Assembly: GCF_051401765.1 (NCBI RefSeq)
Contig: NC_135071.1
Span: forward strand, 9,526,961 to 9,590,960
Reading direction: 5' to 3'
Source of the DNA: Calliopsis andreniformis
Lineage: Eukaryota; Arthropoda; Insecta; Hymenoptera; Andrenidae
DNA length: 64,000 bases
Part shown: piece after piece, positions 37,213-50,030 of the stretch
Layout: each line of letters begins with the position of its first letter
Position numbering within the stretch: the stretch's first letter is position 1
Made by a program: the position numbers and the translations under genes
The notes under the pieces: model-generated
Seen by the model: the letters and a program-made list of their open reading frames with translations, nothing else
What the model was told of the DNA's origin: nothing
The model's database searches: none

Positions 37213-38369
37213 TCGTTACTTCCCGGATAAAGAAACTTGTGTTTTTTCTCGGTCACTACTAATACTATTTCATAAAATTGACTACCGTGTCACTACACAA
37301 GCCTCTGATCGATCCGAGGAACTCGGAAACTTGCAAAATATTTTTGCGATATTCGGAACAGAAGAGAAAATCATCTGCCAAAACATCCGACTTGTACTCC
37401 GACAGCTGATACACCAAATACTACTTCCACGGAAGAAACGATGAATGAGAGGCCGTGTTGCTAGCCTTCTATGTACATATTAACCAATGGCGACTCGTGT
37501 TTATCGAACTTATATTTTATACTATTTTCAAGCCTTCCTTAAATTCCTTACAGAATACAATAGCCTTTTATTGCAGAACAATTCATGCAGAAATTGTCTT
37601 TTGCAAATTGAAAGAAATATTAGAATAATCACTAGTAGTTCTATGTAATAAAAGTTAACTTTGAGAGAAAAGTGAGAAAATAATTTCTATGAATAAAACA
37701 TAAAAATGAATGCGAGAAACCTGCAACTAGGTTGCAGGTAGAATTTTGATCTTTAGAAATTCGATTGCACAGTATTCTTGAAGTAACCAAATTCTCAATC
37801 AGCCCAAATTTTATTTCCCTACTACTGTCTCTGAAAATGTATCTCGATAGTTAGAATAAATTACCATGAACGAAAATTCTTCCAGCCATCGTGCAGTGGT
37901 CCAATTTAGTTAATCGCGTAAAACCATAAATTAGAATGCACTATTCGCCATAAAAGGGACGAGCTTATAGCTCGAACACTGATGTCACGTCCATGGCAAA
38001 ACGCGTCGTAAGTTTTTCCTCGACGACTTAATTATGCCACTGATTTTTTCACACTTGCTAATAGAAGCTAAGAAAGTCGTTGAATGGGAGTAGACACAAA
38101 ATTTCAAGAAATACTATCCAAGAGATTGAGAATCTATTAGCGACGCGACGACAAAATGTCTCGTCACCAAGTTTCACTGATTCGAGTCAACTGCTTGAAG
38201 TACACTGCCTATGCGCACAGCTGACGCACATGGGCGTCGCCTCTAGGGGGCACAATTTTTACATTATGAATTCGAAATTTTTGCTGGATAACTTGATTAG
38301 TTTCAAAATAAAATAGTTTCTTCAATTTATTGCTATGAAAACTTTACTATTTACGAGTTTTTCTGTTTT

Positions 38370-38520
38370 CTGTAATTCATAAAGTTTGTGATTTACGAAT
38401 CACAACATTCACAAAGTTTTAGAATACATAAAGATCTACAGTTTTTAAATTCGTGTATATAAATTTCGCGAATCATAAAATCTGCAAATTTGTGTATCTA
38501 AATATTGTGAATAACAATGA
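38370..38520. repeat. second patch of the TTTGTGATTTACGAATCACAA repeat
   Basis: The same family as 36720-37040, separated by 1.3 kb. It shows AAGTTTGTGATTTACGAATC, ACAACATTCACAAAGTTTT, CGCGAATCATAAAATCTGCA and TTTGTGTATCTAAATATTGT. It probably derives from one ancestral array later split by other sequence. Confidence 0.55.
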
Positions 38521-38901
38521 TAACAATTATTTTAAAAAATAATAAAAATAAAAAAAATAAAATGTCATAATAATCTTAATAATTTTGTGGATCACAAAAC
38601 TGAAAAAGTATGATTTTATTTTGAAATTTAATCCATAAATTATCGTACAAATTTTTTGCAAATTTGAAAGTAAACAAATTTATTCGTATTTTTTAAATAG
38701 GGAATATTGATAAGAAAAAACCGTTTTTGGACTCATGTTTATAGTTAATATTATTCACGAATATATAAAAAAATCGTTAACAACAATAAATCTTTTTAAG
38801 TTTTCTTAGGACAACAGTTATACTAGTTTTAGGTTTTATGATTATGTTTATAATTTATAATTTTATGGGACACAATGAATCCGATCAGTGATTTACAACA
38901 T

Positions 38902-39034
38902 TTAACTCATTAAGGCCTAAAGTTGCGTGAATGCAACTTTTCAGTCATTTTTTAAAGAAAATTTGCGTTATTGAATTCTACTCCATGTTATTGCTATATT
39001 GCGTTTACGCAACGTTAGGTCTTAATGGATTAAA
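38902..39034. repeat. 133-bp hairpin (MITE-like) upstream of ULK3
   Basis: The left arm (TTAACTCATTAAGGCCTAAA, then GTTGCGTGAATGCAAC) matches the reverse complement of the right arm (TTAATCCATTAAGACCTAAC, then GTTGCGTAAACGCAAT). The centre is about 50 A/T-rich bases. It lies about 300 bp before the ULK3 start codon, so it may sit in its promoter or 5' UTR. Confidence 0.7.
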
Positions 39035-39329
39035 AATACACAAAGTTTGTGATTAAATGTATAGAAACAGATTTTGTTAAATTTATTAGTACTACGAATA
39101 TTAATAAGAAAAGGCCGCATTGAAACTTTATAAAATAAATATTTTAAATTCTATTTACTATTATTTGTGAATACATAATAGGTTTGAAAGTATGAAACAG
39201 CTTTGTTCAGATTTGAAGTTAGTACGCCAATGTGTGCATAAGCGAGAAGTGTCGAAGCTGCTTACGTTCTGTCAAGTTAACCCTATAGGGTTTTAATATT
39301 CAATGTGAGTTACATATTTATCGGGCAAA

Positions 39330-40841
39330 ATGAGTTTGCCCAGCGTGAGTGATTATTCATTGCTAGAAAAAATCGGGTCAGGGAGTTACGCGACAGTCTA
39401 TAAAGCCTTCAAAAAGGTACGTACATTTTGAGGTTCGGAACAGTTTTGTGGAAAACATATGACGACAGTGGCGTAACTAGTCTCATAACATTTTACATTT
39501 GTGTTCTTTAAATTTAAGACACTGGGCTTCTTTTATAATCAGTATAAAGTTTCATGAATAGATTTCGAAGTACATATTCTAAATTTAGAGAAATTTGTTG
39601 CTCCAAATGAAAATGAATTTCTTGCGCTTGGAATATTTAGATGAAAAAAATGATTAATGTAACGTTAATACCATTGCAAGATTAATTTTAGGGTCTATGA
39701 AGTATGGTTATGTCTGGTTTTTTTTTATAGGGATTCTAGTGTTTTTTTCTCACTCGATTGTAGACTTGAAATGGAGCACTGCAATGCAGTGATAAGATAC
39801 TACACGATACCTTCATTTGGCTGCTGTCATATGAATCTTTCAGGAGCTAATGTAATGATTTTTTGCACAATCTTTAATTTTATCACTTAAATACGTAATT
39901 AGTGGTCAATTTTTCGAGAACAACGAATTTTAACTGCATTATTATATCTATTGTCCTGAATATTATTCACAAGAATTTGTAATATTAATTAAGGTTGAAA
40001 TTAATAAATTAAAAACAATTTTGTGTATGTAGAATATCAGTATTCTTATTTGTACTAGTATTTACATATACCTACTGGCATGAAATAAAGTTATGTATGA
40101 TCTCTTATGCTAAGTAACGTTTAGTGTCTCCTTAAAGTTATTCTGATGAATTGTGAGTTCTTAGACAAGAATTGAATATTGTATTACTATTTTATGTATC
40201 ATTTATTTAAAGCTGAGTTTTAAAATACAGAATTTATGGCATTATTGATCTTTTTCTGTTTTAGTGAGATTATCAGTTTGACATTTGAGCTCATATAGGC
40301 ATACATAGATTTGACAATATTTTAGTAAGAATGTTTGGAAATACATGGAAATTGAAAATGTGACCTAACTGCGTAATTACATTTCGCTGAAGCTATTGAA
40401 TATTTCTAATTTTTCTATTTAGTAATTTAATAGTTTGTGTATAGTAAGTGAAGTTTCTAAGAGATTTCTAAATGAAATAGTATTTAGCAAATTTTTTAGT
40501 CGAAAATTGTTAGACAAATAGGAGTGCATAAAATTATTTAAAAAATATTATCCTATTATCATCACTATATCATTACTTAGCAAGTAGTAACACTGGATCT
40601 TATTGGTTAACACTTAGGATTGAACCATTTTAACTTTATATGTTTCTGACTAATTCATTTTTATTTTATTGAAATAAAAAATTTTTTGTTTAAAATTATT
40701 TAAGAATTTAAATTCAAAGAAATTGAAACTTTTCAGCGGTTCTCAACATTTAATTGTTGACTCCACATAGTAGGATCTCATGTTGCAGCAATTATTTACT
40801 ATTACATTAACTAACTCATATACATATAATTACATATAATT

Positions 40842-40876
<35 letters not shown>

Positions 40877-43800
40877 ACAGAAATATATGTATACATGTCC
40901 TATGCTATCTTCCATTTATGTAATTTATTTTCTATGCATGTGTATATACATATGTATATACAGAGTGGAACAGCTATCTGTAGTATAATTTGGTGGAATG
41001 TAATTCTACATAAAAAAATAGGTAAAAAAGAAAAAATATAAGGAAAGTCCGTGAAGTTATATTTAACTCATCAACGAGTGTACTTCTACGACTGCGTTGC
41101 AATGCATATGTAGCAAGGTGTATGGTATACTTTTTCAAAATCGATTTCCTCGAAAACAAAGCCGCGGACGAAAAAATGTTATATTACATTTTTGCTTCTT
41201 TTTTTTGTATGGAATCATCCCTGCTCGATTATATTATGATTGTCACTCCTCTCTTTATATATATTAAATATGTATACAGTACATGTACATATATATATAC
41301 TAGTATAGTATATTTATCATATATAAGGTATAAAAGTAAATATCTGATATTATATGTACTTATGTAATACATTAACTCAGCAACCATGGGTCCCATTTCG
41401 TTTGGTTTTGTGTACTCTGCAATTATCCCATGGAATCAAGTCTTCAGAACTTTTGTTTTTCGGTTTACATAATACTCGCAATGTCATTCATAGAAAACCA
41501 ATGACGAATCAAAATAACGGATACAAATAGTTAAATATACCAATATGGTATATTTAAAGTAAAATTTAAATAAATTGTTTCATATAGGGCTTCGATTTCA
41601 AGAGAATTCAGTTCGAAAATTCGTTGAGCACTGTTACTCTTACTTGCATTTATAAACAATCTTAGTAAAGATTCGATATAATTTTAAAAAATAATAATAA
41701 TAAACAGTATGTTTTAGTAATTGATTTATTTGAGTTTATAAAATGCTAAAAATATCGCGTTTGATATCGCAAATAATTATCGAATTTTTGAAACTTGATT
41801 TTCTCAAAAATGGAGTCTCATAAGAACTTTTACCATACATTCTACATTTATTTTTGATTTATTTTTATCCGGGGATTCACCTTCTTTTCTATTACACCAT
41901 GATTTCGATAACACCCTGTATAAATAAATATTAATTACAAAATAATTATATAAGCATTGCATATTATATTGTATACTCATACAAATATTATCTACAGAGT
42001 TTTTCTCTTTCAAATGTTACAAGTGTCAACAATTTATCTGAGATTGCCGTATTTTCGTGTTGATGTAAGTTCAAACTGAATAAATATTGCCCTAGAGTGT
42101 GCGCACGCAGAAATTTCAACTAATTAATATCTATTCAAATTACCCACAATGCCTCAATGAATTTATTCTATTAAACTCTATGTTCTTAGATTTATCTGCA
42201 GTAGAATCTAGTTATCTGATTGCAGAAGTAGAATCTTCTTTCAGGTCCCGTTATCAATATTATTATTGTTATTATTATCAACAATGTTATTATTATATTG
42301 TTAATTAATCCTCAATATGTGCTACATAAGCGTTACTAAGTACGACAAATAAACTTATTTATCAAGATTTGATATCACACTTTTTCAAATTTCATTTTGA
42401 GTCTTAATATTAATCTATTCTCCACTTTAATTTTTCGAGATCGCAGAGGATCTATTCGTTGAGCATCTCAAAAACGATCTCCACAGCCATATTTCTTTGT
42501 TTACTTGAATCTACTGACCTCTGTACCAGGTGATCTCTTTCTTCTCTAAGGGACACCGAAAACTATCGTTTATCAGCTTGTCTCAATGATAGTTCGCAGT
42601 CGAGCGACACAACTAGTTTGAAAGGTGGCCAGAAAGAGGGTTGCATCGAAGCTTAGAGGAGCAAGTTATCTCAAGGCGACTAACGCATGCTATTGTTGGT
42701 CGTATTGTAGGATGGATGTCGAGAGGTGGTCGCAATCAAGCGCGTAGACAAATCGTCACTCTCCAAATCGGCTGTCGATAATCTCCTCACGGAGATCAAT
42801 CTTCTGAAAATACTGAAGCACGAGCATATTGTGGAGATGAAAAACTTTTTCTGGGACGAAGGGTTAGTCCAGGCTGAATCTCTATGATTAATAACAATTG
42901 AGCCTAAAAAGGACTGTGAATGCCAAGATGGAGGAGGTCTCGGATATTGGAACCTATATACTCTACTTATTTAATCGTGTCAACTGATTTTATAATTATG
43001 TGAACTTGTTTCAATAATGGGGAATCTTCTTGTATGACAGTATTATAGGTAATTTATATTATGTAAAATACTAATTAAACTAACATTTTAGGAAAGATTT
43101 TTGGACTAACACTATGCATAGAGCTATTTAAGTTCATGGTACTGATTCTAAAACTTACTAATTAAAAATTTAAATACTTAGGCGCCGATTGTTGCAGATA
43201 TTTACTAAGCTACTTATAAATAAATTGACTTTTTTTTAAAATTTATAGTTAGCATTAGAAGTTTTAATTTAGAGTAATTATATTACTTAATTGGTCACTA
43301 ATATGTAGTAGGTTGTGCTTTGAGAATCTCCGGACTTGGAATACACAATAACTCCCAAATTTGATATTACACTCAATGTATATACTTTTTGTAAAAATAG
43401 TGCTATCATTTACAAAGGACAAATAATTATCGTTACATATTCTTCGTCGTGAAGAATATGTTATTAAATCAGCATAATTGCACTGAAAATAAACTGATAC
43501 TTAGATGATTTCCGAATCAATAATACGGATAGATCAAATTGTTTAAAAACTTGCAGAGGATAATTTTCAAAAAAGAACCTTCACAAATTTGAATTAGTGA
43601 CTTGAACCAGTATTGGCATTACAGTTCTTTTTTATCGATACCTTATAACCATTATAAAAGTTTTTTTATACAGTTTTTTCTCGTTATAAACTCGACGCTA
43701 TTACTTCTAAAAAGAAAAAGTGTGTTACTAATCTTTACACCAGCCTTAACTAAATTCTATTTTCTCATAAGATTGTTCTATTCATCAAGTTGCGAGATTA

Positions 43801-46800
43801 TAACGAGCAAAAGTTATAGATTGTTAAAAACTAATCGGGGATCATGTTACTTGATTAAAAAAGTCACTGTATGCTATATTTTTTACATACATATAAAGTC
43901 CTGTTTTAAATAAAAACAGTTTAGAACCTAGTTCGCGATGTATAAACACGCTAGTGACGAATCTGAAACTCATAACGAATTTGATACTGTACACAGGAAC
44001 CGATATTAATCCTTAAATGTATAATATTAGATTATCCCATAAATGATAGTCTTCTTTTTTCACATTTTAATTATTTTGAGTAAAAATTTGTTTAAGAGGT
44101 GAACAAGTATCCAGAAATTGAGAAATTGTCATAAAAAGTAATACTCTATGTATCAGTAATTAAACATAACTGTAAATATTAATTTTCTTAAAAACAATAT
44201 AATTTTCAGTGACATTATTTATGGCATGACCTAATATTTTCAAATCTTAATAAATAGTATACCTATATCCATCTTTCGATCTTTATCATACTTACATATA
44301 ACACTGTACCTGAGCGTCATACTAACTCAAGTCTATTTATCTCAAATTTAAGTTTTTTACGGGATCTTACTGCTTTCTCTTCATTGTATTAGAATAACAG
44401 GGATATAATTAAGTTACGTTAAAAGTGAAGGAAAAATAGTATGAACTATTACAAATACTATGTTAAGAAACTAGTAATCGCATTTGTTTCTTTCTCTTTT
44501 GAGAAATAACAAAAAAGAACTGGAGTCATGTTGACTCTCAGGTTCAGAATTTTTTGTTATGTTGTATAAAAGGGATTTCAATTTTATTAAATAAATAAAC
44601 ATAATAAAAATAAATTGCTCCATGTAATCGAATTCTGGGACAACAAGTTAATTAGCTTCTTTCCACTTAAGTGATCAAGTTGTCCATAATACCGAGGATA
44701 CCCTCTCGTATCGAATCCTTCAAAACCTGAAACATGATCCTCCGATTAATTTAAACAATATTTAAAAAGTCTCTACCACCTAGCGTAATGCAGGCACATA
44801 TACATCGTGATGGAGTATTGCGACGGTGGCGATTTATCGAGTTTCATAAAGAAGAGGCACTCTCTACCAGAGTTCATCTGTCGTCGATTTTTGCAACAGT
44901 TAGCGTTAGCATTAAAATATCTACGCAACCACAACGTCGTCCATATGGACCTGAAACCCCAGAATCTGTTGCTGATGAAAAAGCCTCAGTTGACTTTAAA
45001 AGTCGGAGGTTCGTCGCCTAGGGAAATTCAAACTTAAGGGAGGCTCCCTACTGGATTTGACAACTATTCTTATTTCAGATTTCGGTTTCGCGCAGTATCT
45101 CTCTAATTCGGAGCAAAAATTTACCATTCGGGGTTCCCCATTATACATGGCGCCTGAGATTCTGCTGAAACGTAAGTATGACGCCCGCGTCGATCTCTGG
45201 AGCGTCGGGGTGATCATGTACGAGTGTCTCTTCGGCAAAGCTCCCTATTCCAGCAGCAGTTTCCAGGAACTCGCGGAAAAAATCAAGGATTCACGACCTA
45301 TTGAGGTGATTACGATTGTTAAGACCATTGGTTTATGTCCCGTATATGGGTCAGGAAAATTTGAAGGATGTTTCTTCATAAATAATTTATACTATTATAA
45401 CATCCTATAACAACTTTGCAATCCTATGTCATGAAATTCTCAAACACGCCTGACCTAAAAATTTCCTGCGGGAAGCATGTGATGTCGTGAAGAATTAGAA
45501 TACTATTAAGTCATCCCATAAATAAGGTTACTGCAAATTATATTGTTTTTAAAAAACTTAATAGTTGTATTTCACTATTGGTGCATTGAGTACTCTTTCT
45601 TCACAATTTTTCACCTTTTCATCTTTCCGCTTTTTAAACTCTTCTTAAGTTTTTACTCTCTCGAGCCAAAGCGTACAATAGAAAACGATATTATTTATGG
45701 ACTGACACTGATAAATATCCTAATTTCCTCTCGCTGTAGGTTTGTTGATTATGAGTTACGAGCTTAGAGCTAGAGGACACACTATACCCCCAAACAGGCA
45801 TGTTCATGCAAGCGATTTGAAAGCTGAACGGAAAATAGCTCTCAAAAAACTAGGAAATTGCATTAAGTTACATTTATACATATAATAAAGTTGCGTTTGT
45901 ACCACTTGTTATGAGAGAAAGAAAAATCTATCTCAAGTGCTGTTCTAAACTAAATACCTCTGTTCTGATCTATGTAAAGATCAGAAAGATAAAGTTAGAA
46001 GCCGTTAAATGTTGGTTTCTTTTTACCTAGATAGTATTATTAACAAAATTTTACATTTTACCTCACTGTAACATAATTTATAAAATAAGTGATCTTGAAT
46101 CCTTTGTACTTCATCTTTATTAACTTGCATCCGAAAAGATGAAGGGGCGAGAAACCAATTAAATTTATTTTGGTATCGCAAATAACAGTTACCAAAGGGA
46201 TCTCACGTGTCTCAAGGATGCAAGGATCTGCTGATGTCTTTACTAAAGCCCGATCCCAACTTGAGGATATCTTTCGATGATTTCTTCGCTCATGATTTCC
46301 TAGACCTAGCTCACGCGCCAAGCAAGGAAAATTATGAGAAGGCAGTTGGGTTGTTGCAAGAGGCTGTGAAAATGGATGCAGAGAAAAATTCCAAGGAGGC
46401 GTTTCATTTTTATTGCGAGGCTCTTAGATACTTTATTCCTATTCTTACAAGTAAGAAGTAACAACCTTGAGGTGATTGTACAGAGACATTGATGAATAAT
46501 TTTACAATAGGTGAGAGTGACCCGAAACGAAAAGAGATTTTAAGAGCTCATGTAAACGATTATATTAAAAGAGCAGAGGTATTGAAGGCGTCATGTATAG
46601 ATAATAGTGATAAGAAAGATAAAGCTTTAAAAGTAGAGGATAAAGGAAACTCTTCGGCGGCCCACAGGATACCATCCTTGAACGAGCGGTTGCCCATGCA
46701 TTATGAATTACGTTCGTAATTAATTTTCTTACAATATTATCTCTTCATTGCGGTTTAGGGTTTTTTTACTTTTAAATGATTACAAAATAAAATATTTTCA

Positions 46801-47832
46801 GTAAGTTTGAAGAAATTTGAAGAATTGATAAAGTTATCAAAGTTTGAGTAATCTTTAAAAATTCTTCTTGTGTTTCTATTTCTATGTGAACCAATTTTTC
46901 TGATAATTTTGAATTATTATAATTTGTACGCAACTTTTCAGTTCTCGTATTCTAAAAAATAATAGATACCTAATTTTTTCTGTTATAGGTATTCCTTTAA
47001 AATCTAAAACTATGAGATATTCTTCCTTACTTTATAAAATAACATTCTTCTTTTCCTGTAAAATTAATTATCTAAATTGTATCTCATTATTCCTCGTTAC
47101 TAAGAAAAAAAACTTAATTAGGTTTAGTTTTAATTTCATTATTTCAATCCACAAATATTGTATTATGATAAAAGGATTGTGAAATAAAATTGTAGCTGCT
47201 TTTGAATAAGAAAACACCCGAAAACGGTATATATAATTATGTGTTACATCGTCTATTGATAGGGACTCTTAGCAAAAGCACAACTAATATGGCGGACGCG
47301 TTGGAAATTGGAGAAATTGCGGAGCTGTATTTCGCTGAAGGGAATTACGCCCTGGCGTTAGAAAAATTTCAATCTTGTTTGGGAGTACTCGTACCTTTAT
47401 TGGGGAAAGAACCTCCTGGACGGAGGAGGGATTTGTTATATAAACAGGTAAATAATTTAATTAATTCCGTGAAAGTTCAAACTCAAACTCCTCTAATATT
47501 TATTTTATACTAAGATATAGCTAGAGAAAATTTGGAACTGAAAATTGTAATTTTTTAAATAAATTATAACGAGGTAAATATAATAGCGTGTATAAGTTAC
47601 AAGCAGGTAATCTTATGTTAATAATGAAGGATATAAAAAATTAGATACTTATATAATTAAACAGATAACTATAATTAACTTGTGGAAAGTACTTTGTATG
47701 CAAATGAATGTTAATTGGCAGGTTCAACTTTGGATGAAGGCAGCGGAAAGCACCAAGGGCCTCGTTGCCACCAAAGACATCGAGGAATCTGTGCAACGTT
47801 CCGATTCGTTCGACCAATGCACGATCCAATAA
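39330..47832 (+). CDS. ULK3: serine/threonine-protein kinase ULK3
   Basis: Unc-51-like kinase; in animals ULK3 acts on ESCRT-III in the abscission checkpoint and on Gli/Ci in Hedgehog signalling. Exons 39330-39416, 42711-42862, 44794-45008, 45079-45305, 46189-46450, 46511-46715, 47273-47447 and 47722-47832: 1434 nt, 477 aa (human about 472). Kinase domain: Gly loop [10 protein letters not shown] (15-24), Lys39 in VAIK, Glu57, catalytic loop HMDLKPQN with Asp132, DFG at 152-154, [12 protein letters not shown] instead of HRD suggests activity without activation-loop phosphorylation. First MIT domain from about 280 ([20 protein letters not shown]). Second MIT after [15 protein letters not shown], including [11 protein letters not shown], and the protein ends DQCTIQ. 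Exon 6 ends at a TTC|GTAATT donor and joins exon 7 in frame. Intron 1 is 3.3 kb with an (AT)n tract. AATAAA at 48012-48017. Confidence 0.95.
40845..40872. repeat. (AT)n microsatellite in ULK3 intron 1
   Basis: An uninterrupted run of about 14 AT dinucleotides flanked by TATGTATA-type sequence. Likely length-polymorphic. Confidence 0.95.
40958..41260. repeat. probable interspersed-repeat fragment in ULK3 intron 1
   Basis: Starts with TACAGAGTGGAACAGCTATC and contains CGATTTCCTCGAAAACAAAG followed by CCGCGGACGAAAAA, less A/T-rich than the intron around it. This phrase resembles a dispersed repeat I associate with ant and bee genomes, but that is memory, not a search. No ORF of transposase type. 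Confidence 0.4.
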
Positions 47833-48950
47833 TTTTGCGTATTACATTCAACACAGATACTTTCACCACACGTTTGAATTTTGCGAATCGAACGCAACTA
47901 TGTGTTACAACGCTATATCACATCACGTTGATGTATGTACATAAAACGTTTACATTAATTTATGGAAAAATATACAACTCTTTACGGAAGCTTTTGATAC
48001 AAGTATCATTTAATAAATCATACCGTGCCTTGGTTTATTATTCTATTTGTTATTCTTCCTTTTGAAACATTATAAATATAGTAAGCAGTTACTATTAATA
48101 GCTGAAAGGGCGGAAAGAAGGATAACACAAATGAATGAAATGCGAGAATAACGTTTCTAAAAGCGTATTTCTTCGGTGTCAGTGACTGTCATTCAAGTTC
48201 ACAGTATATATTTACCTATATACAAAGTCATGTAAGGACGAAAGTATTGACATTTCTTTGAAATTTAGAAACATCAACTTCTAGTATCTTTTGTTTTATA
48301 ATACAAGATAACAGTGAAATGACTGACCCACATTGGTAGCTTATTCTACCCTTCCTAATAGAAAAATTGCTGCAGGAAATAAATTCATTTTCACCAATTT
48401 TTTGTTTCTAGGTATTCCTAAAATATTTCACTAGGAACAAAAACTATTTTTGCCTCGAAGAAAAGAGTTTGTAGTTTGGTACATACATACATATATGATC
48501 TGTTTTTATTCCACAGGAAGAGTAGAATGTCCTACTAAAGTGGGTCACCTATTTCGATATCACTGTACAGATACTACCTTATCATTGTAAATTTAAATTC
48601 CCATGAAGGACATTCTTCAAAATCCTTCGAAAAAAGTTGCACAATAGAATCACGATTAACTGGATCACAATTATTCTCAACCTTTTATTCAGATTAAAGT
48701 TACTGTGATTTAATATCATTAAAGTAAACCATCAATCGAGATTTGTACTATGATTAAACACTAGTTTCCACAGCATAACATTAGCCATCAGGAGTGTACT
48801 TCAAATTTGGGTCTGCTGTTAAGCTAGTTAATCAAAGTCCTACTGTATATTACCGTACATTCAATTTCTCATTAATTTTTTTTTATTTATATTTACTATA
48901 CTAGAAGGGCAAACAGAATTTTTCTGCAAAATAAAGAGGGGTCATCTTCA
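47833..48950. other. ULK3 3' UTR and intergenic region
   Basis: AATAAA at 48012-48017 is the likely ULK3 poly(A) signal, 180 bases after the stop. The remainder is A/T-rich without credible ORFs. Confidence 0.5.
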
Positions 48951-48959
48951 AGGTAAAAT

Positions 48960-50030
48960 ATCCTCTTCCGGAAGACGATGGCGCGCAGATCGCTTCCCCC
49001 GATTTCCGGTAGACCACGTGACTCAGCTAACGGTCGCCGTTGCCTCGAAGCGTCATGGAAAATTCCCATTCCCGAGCAACAACACTCCCCTCCCCCCCTC
49101 TCCTGTATGTACAACCCCTTCCCCCCTCTCGCCCCTCAATCCCCCACCAGGGGGTCGTCAGGTACTTATGTACAACCCCCACTCTTTCGCGAAATTCTCG
49201 TTCCCCCTCCAGAACACCGTGGTACCGGATGTGCGGCAACGTCGCAACCGTTAAGTACATAACGACCAGGCGGAGGGGGGAAGAGAGGGTGTCGGGAAAG
49301 AACTGGCAACGTGTGCCACATTCAAATCTGGACGAACCCCGTCGGCCTCTCGGCTCACCTCCGCGCGAAACAGCAGAAAACGCGGGCGAATCGCGTGTCA
49401 CGCTCGGGGATTGAACCTTTTCGCGCGAGAAGGATCGTTCCCAAGTGATTTTGTGCGAACAGAAAGAGCGTAATTCCGGGGCGCCCCCGTGCGACGACCC
49501 TTTCGCTTTCCCCGTGGATTTCGCGCGCGCGCACCGAGTGTTTGATGTAAATGTCACGGGGACGCAGGGGTGCCGTGTGCGTGTGGCAGAAGTGTCGTTT
49601 CGTGCCGCGAAATTATGTGCATGGACATTCAGGTTAACGAGAAGGAGAAGAAGATGAATGAGAGAAGCGTCGACGAGGACGTGCAGATCGTCGAGGCCCG
49701 AATCAGCGGAGGTAAGATTTGAGGTTATGGGTGGCGGCGACAGCAGACTCGCGCGTAGCTCTCTTTCTCCTCCCCCCTCCTCTTCGTTCGCTTTTTATGT
49801 ATAAGTTAGATACACGGTCCCTACTTCTCTGCCATGCGTAGCCTCCTCGCGTTGGTAGTCGGTCCGTCCTTTTCTGGCTTAGTTAGGTCTCTTGCTTCGG
49901 GCTCCACTCCACCACATTCAATCACGTTACTTACACAGTAAGAGGCATATCGCGGTGTGTCCTGAGAGCTGCGCCTCGTGCGGACCCGGCGAAACGTGCT
50001 TGCTGCGACTACCTGTCAACATCTCTAAGT
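48960..50030 (+). promoter_or_regulatory. GC/CpG-rich promoter region of the 774-aa gene
   Basis: GC content and CpG density rise sharply compared with both sides, with many CGCG and CCCC runs. The start codon at 49615 lies inside. No TATA box is evident, fitting a broad housekeeping-type promoter. Overlapping ORFs on both strands at 48978-49557 are by-products of the low stop-codon frequency. Confidence 0.55.

Noticed and set aside
36720..38520. CRISPR-like repeat pattern
   Set aside because: Units are diverged, spacers are not unique sequences of constant length, and the context is eukaryotic.
45057..45410. 117-aa ORF as a separate kinase gene
   Set aside because: It is ULK3 exon 4 read into the intron; the phase fits the flanking exons.
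49027..49557. 176-aa minus-strand ORF in the CpG-rich promoter of the 774-aa gene
   Set aside because: Stop codons are rare because of GC content. Overlapping ORFs of similar length exist in other frames; the composition is Arg/Gly-rich without domain.
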